A stretch of DNA of 64,000 nucleotides from Hydnum rufescens UP504 (lineage: Eukaryota; Basidiomycota; Agaricomycetes; Cantharellales; Hydnaceae). Under the pieces are notes generated by a model, which was given only the letters and a program-made list of their open reading frames with translations, was not told the origin of the DNA and did no database searches. Where the stretch lies: contig MU128909.1 of NCBI GenBank assembly GCA_014904985.1, positions 813,111-877,110 of the forward strand. Direction: 5' to 3'. Shown in pieces: positions 62,977 through 64,000 of the stretch (its first letter is position 1; each line of letters begins with the position of its first letter). A program made the translations under genes and the position numbers.

Positions 62977-63650
62977 ATGCGACCCAACACATCCACAAAT
63001 TACTCTTCAGACTCAGAGTCTGAGAATCCTGACACAACCAACATACGTTTTCAACCCATTCCTCAAGGTATGAGAACAGGTAACATTTTTCAATCTAGCT
63101 CAGTCATGCAACCAGAAATAATAACCTAGAAGGTCATGAAATGATTTCTGAAAGGTTAGTTGTGCACTCTTCAATGCCTATGCCTTCATCCAGAGATGCT
63201 CCCAAGTTCACAGGAAGAAACCTAAGGGAATTCCTAGCAGATTATGAGGTGGGCACTGGGGAGGCAGGATGGGATGAATCCCAGAAGTGCAAGCAGCTAC
63301 CTCTGTACTGTAAAAAGGCAGTCAGGGATCTAACCAGCACCTTTGAGGAAGTGACTTCTGGTCATGGATGGGATGCCTTAAAGAAAAGGCTATCTGATCT
63401 CTACCAACCTGATTACCACAAACCTCATTACACCAGAAGGGACATTGAGAGATTTATCAACAAGAAGCAGATAATCTCCAAGCATTCCCACTTTGCACAA
63501 TACTATTGTGACTTCATGACTAAGGTCCAATATGTTAGGCCCAAACCTTTAAATTCTGAAGATAAGAATTTATTCTTTTGGGAGGGTTTGCCTAGGTCCC
63601 TCCAAAAAGATATATATGAAGATCTGAAGATTTTTGCATGGGTACAGTCG
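62977..63650 (+). pseudogene. Gag-like coding region of the LTR element, frame-broken
   Basis: Starts MRPNTSTNYSSDSESENP and stays open to a stop near 63129; the frame then shifts. The main open frame (63141 on) reads RDAPKFTGRNLREFLADYEV, GWDESQKCKQLPLYCKKAVR, GWDALKKRLSDLYQPDYHKP and FFWEGLPRSLQKDIYEDLK, the pattern of basidiomycete gypsy Gag capsids. No CCHC zinc knuckle is seen before the protease begins, so the Gag C-terminus seems deleted. Confidence 0.65.
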
Positions 63651-64000
63651 ACTAATAGTCAAGGTTGGAGCAGCCGAGCAAGTCTCAGCAATGATAGACA
63701 CTGGATCTGAAATCTGTTTAATTTTCAGGCGCATACAGGAAGCACTAGGCTTGCCCTTAGATCCTGCAGGAGCAGCCTGGGGAATTAAAGGAATCAATGG
63801 AGTCACTGAAACCTGCATGGATGCTGCAGAAAGGTTCCTATTGAGATAGGTGGTCTTAGGTTTGACCATGCCTTCTTTATCAAGAAAGCTGGTTTAGGCA
63901 ATGACTATGACCTACTCATGGGACAACCTTGGCTGAAAGCTGTGGGAGCAGAGATTCTATTTGATGGAAGTGAGGATTCAGGACCTATGAAAATCGCAAT
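63640..64000 (+). pseudogene. Retropepsin domain of the LTR element, partial
   Basis: LIVKVGAAEQVSAMIDTGSE contains the DTGS catalytic motif. LPLDPAGAAWGIKGINGV follows, then, after a frame shift near 63835 (in an AAA run), IGGLRFDHAFFIKKAGLG and DYDLLMGQPWLKAVGAEILF, where MGQPWL corresponds to the ILGxPWL motif of Ty3/gypsy proteases. It continues past the window end. Confidence 0.7.

Larger units (their letters stand above)
62040..64000 (+). mobile_element. Ty3/gypsy-like LTR retrotransposon, 5' part, runs off window
   Basis: A promoter-like U3 (62048-62305) is followed by a leader, a likely LTR end CCCCTACA near 62867, a possible primer-binding segment (AAACTGGTGGTCCTTACAGG), a gag-like frame from 62977 and a retropepsin domain from about 63650. 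The 5' LTR start is unresolved and the 3' LTR is outside the window, so the limits given are only what I can support. The coding region carries frame breaks and an apparent deletion, so the copy is probably not autonomous. Confidence 0.75.

Overview
This 64 kb window is nuclear DNA of a filamentous fungus, most likely an Agaricomycete basidiomycete. Genes are dense, sit on both strands, and are cut by many short introns (about 50-70 nt, GT-AG with occasional GC-AG). The products are fungal (chitin synthase, GH128 glucanase, Sso-type syntaxin, Rho1, Agaricomycete-type dynamin and F-box genes). The species cannot be fixed from sequence alone. There is no operon, phage, CRISPR or prokaryotic gene.

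Layout, left to right: a fumarylacetoacetate hydrolase family gene cut by the left edge (1-776, -); cytosolic aspartate aminotransferase copy 1 (1955-3889, -); a gene-poor stretch with one possible small membrane protein, a hairpin and a dispersed repeat (3890-7940); then a compact housekeeping block: syntaxin SSO1 (-), argininosuccinate lyase ARG4 (-) divergent from eIF2B epsilon GCD6 (+) across 157 bp, checkpoint kinase CHK1 (-), cytosolic Trp-tRNA synthetase (-), and a SAM methyltransferase (+). A foldback element (20290-21240) precedes a sphingoid base kinase (+), histone H2B (+), a C2H2 zinc-finger protein (-) and a secreted GH128 glucanase (-). A cluster of non-autonomous inverted-repeat elements (about 29990-32345) is followed by a second aspartate aminotransferase (32917-34869, -) with the same intron positions as the first. 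After a gene-poor stretch come a membrane-anchored aspartic protease (-), RHO1 (-), an amino acid permease (+), a DUF202 membrane protein (+), an F-box protein (-), a dynamin-family GTPase (-) and a division-1 chitin synthase (+). The right end is a decaying Ty3/gypsy-like LTR retrotransposon whose promoter region carries stress-type motifs.

Functional themes: nitrogen and translation genes (ARG4, GCD6, WRS1, two aspartate aminotransferases, permease) and cell-wall or polarity genes (RHO1, chitin synthase, anchored aspartic protease, GH128, SSO1). I read these as ordinary fungal neighbourhoods, not a dedicated cluster. Several conserved genes contain single-base frame breaks, mostly in G/C runs, which look more like assembly indels than pseudogenes. 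I found no convincing new biological system. The most interesting items are the LTR promoter array, the foldback elements, the paralogous aminotransferases and the GC-AG introns.
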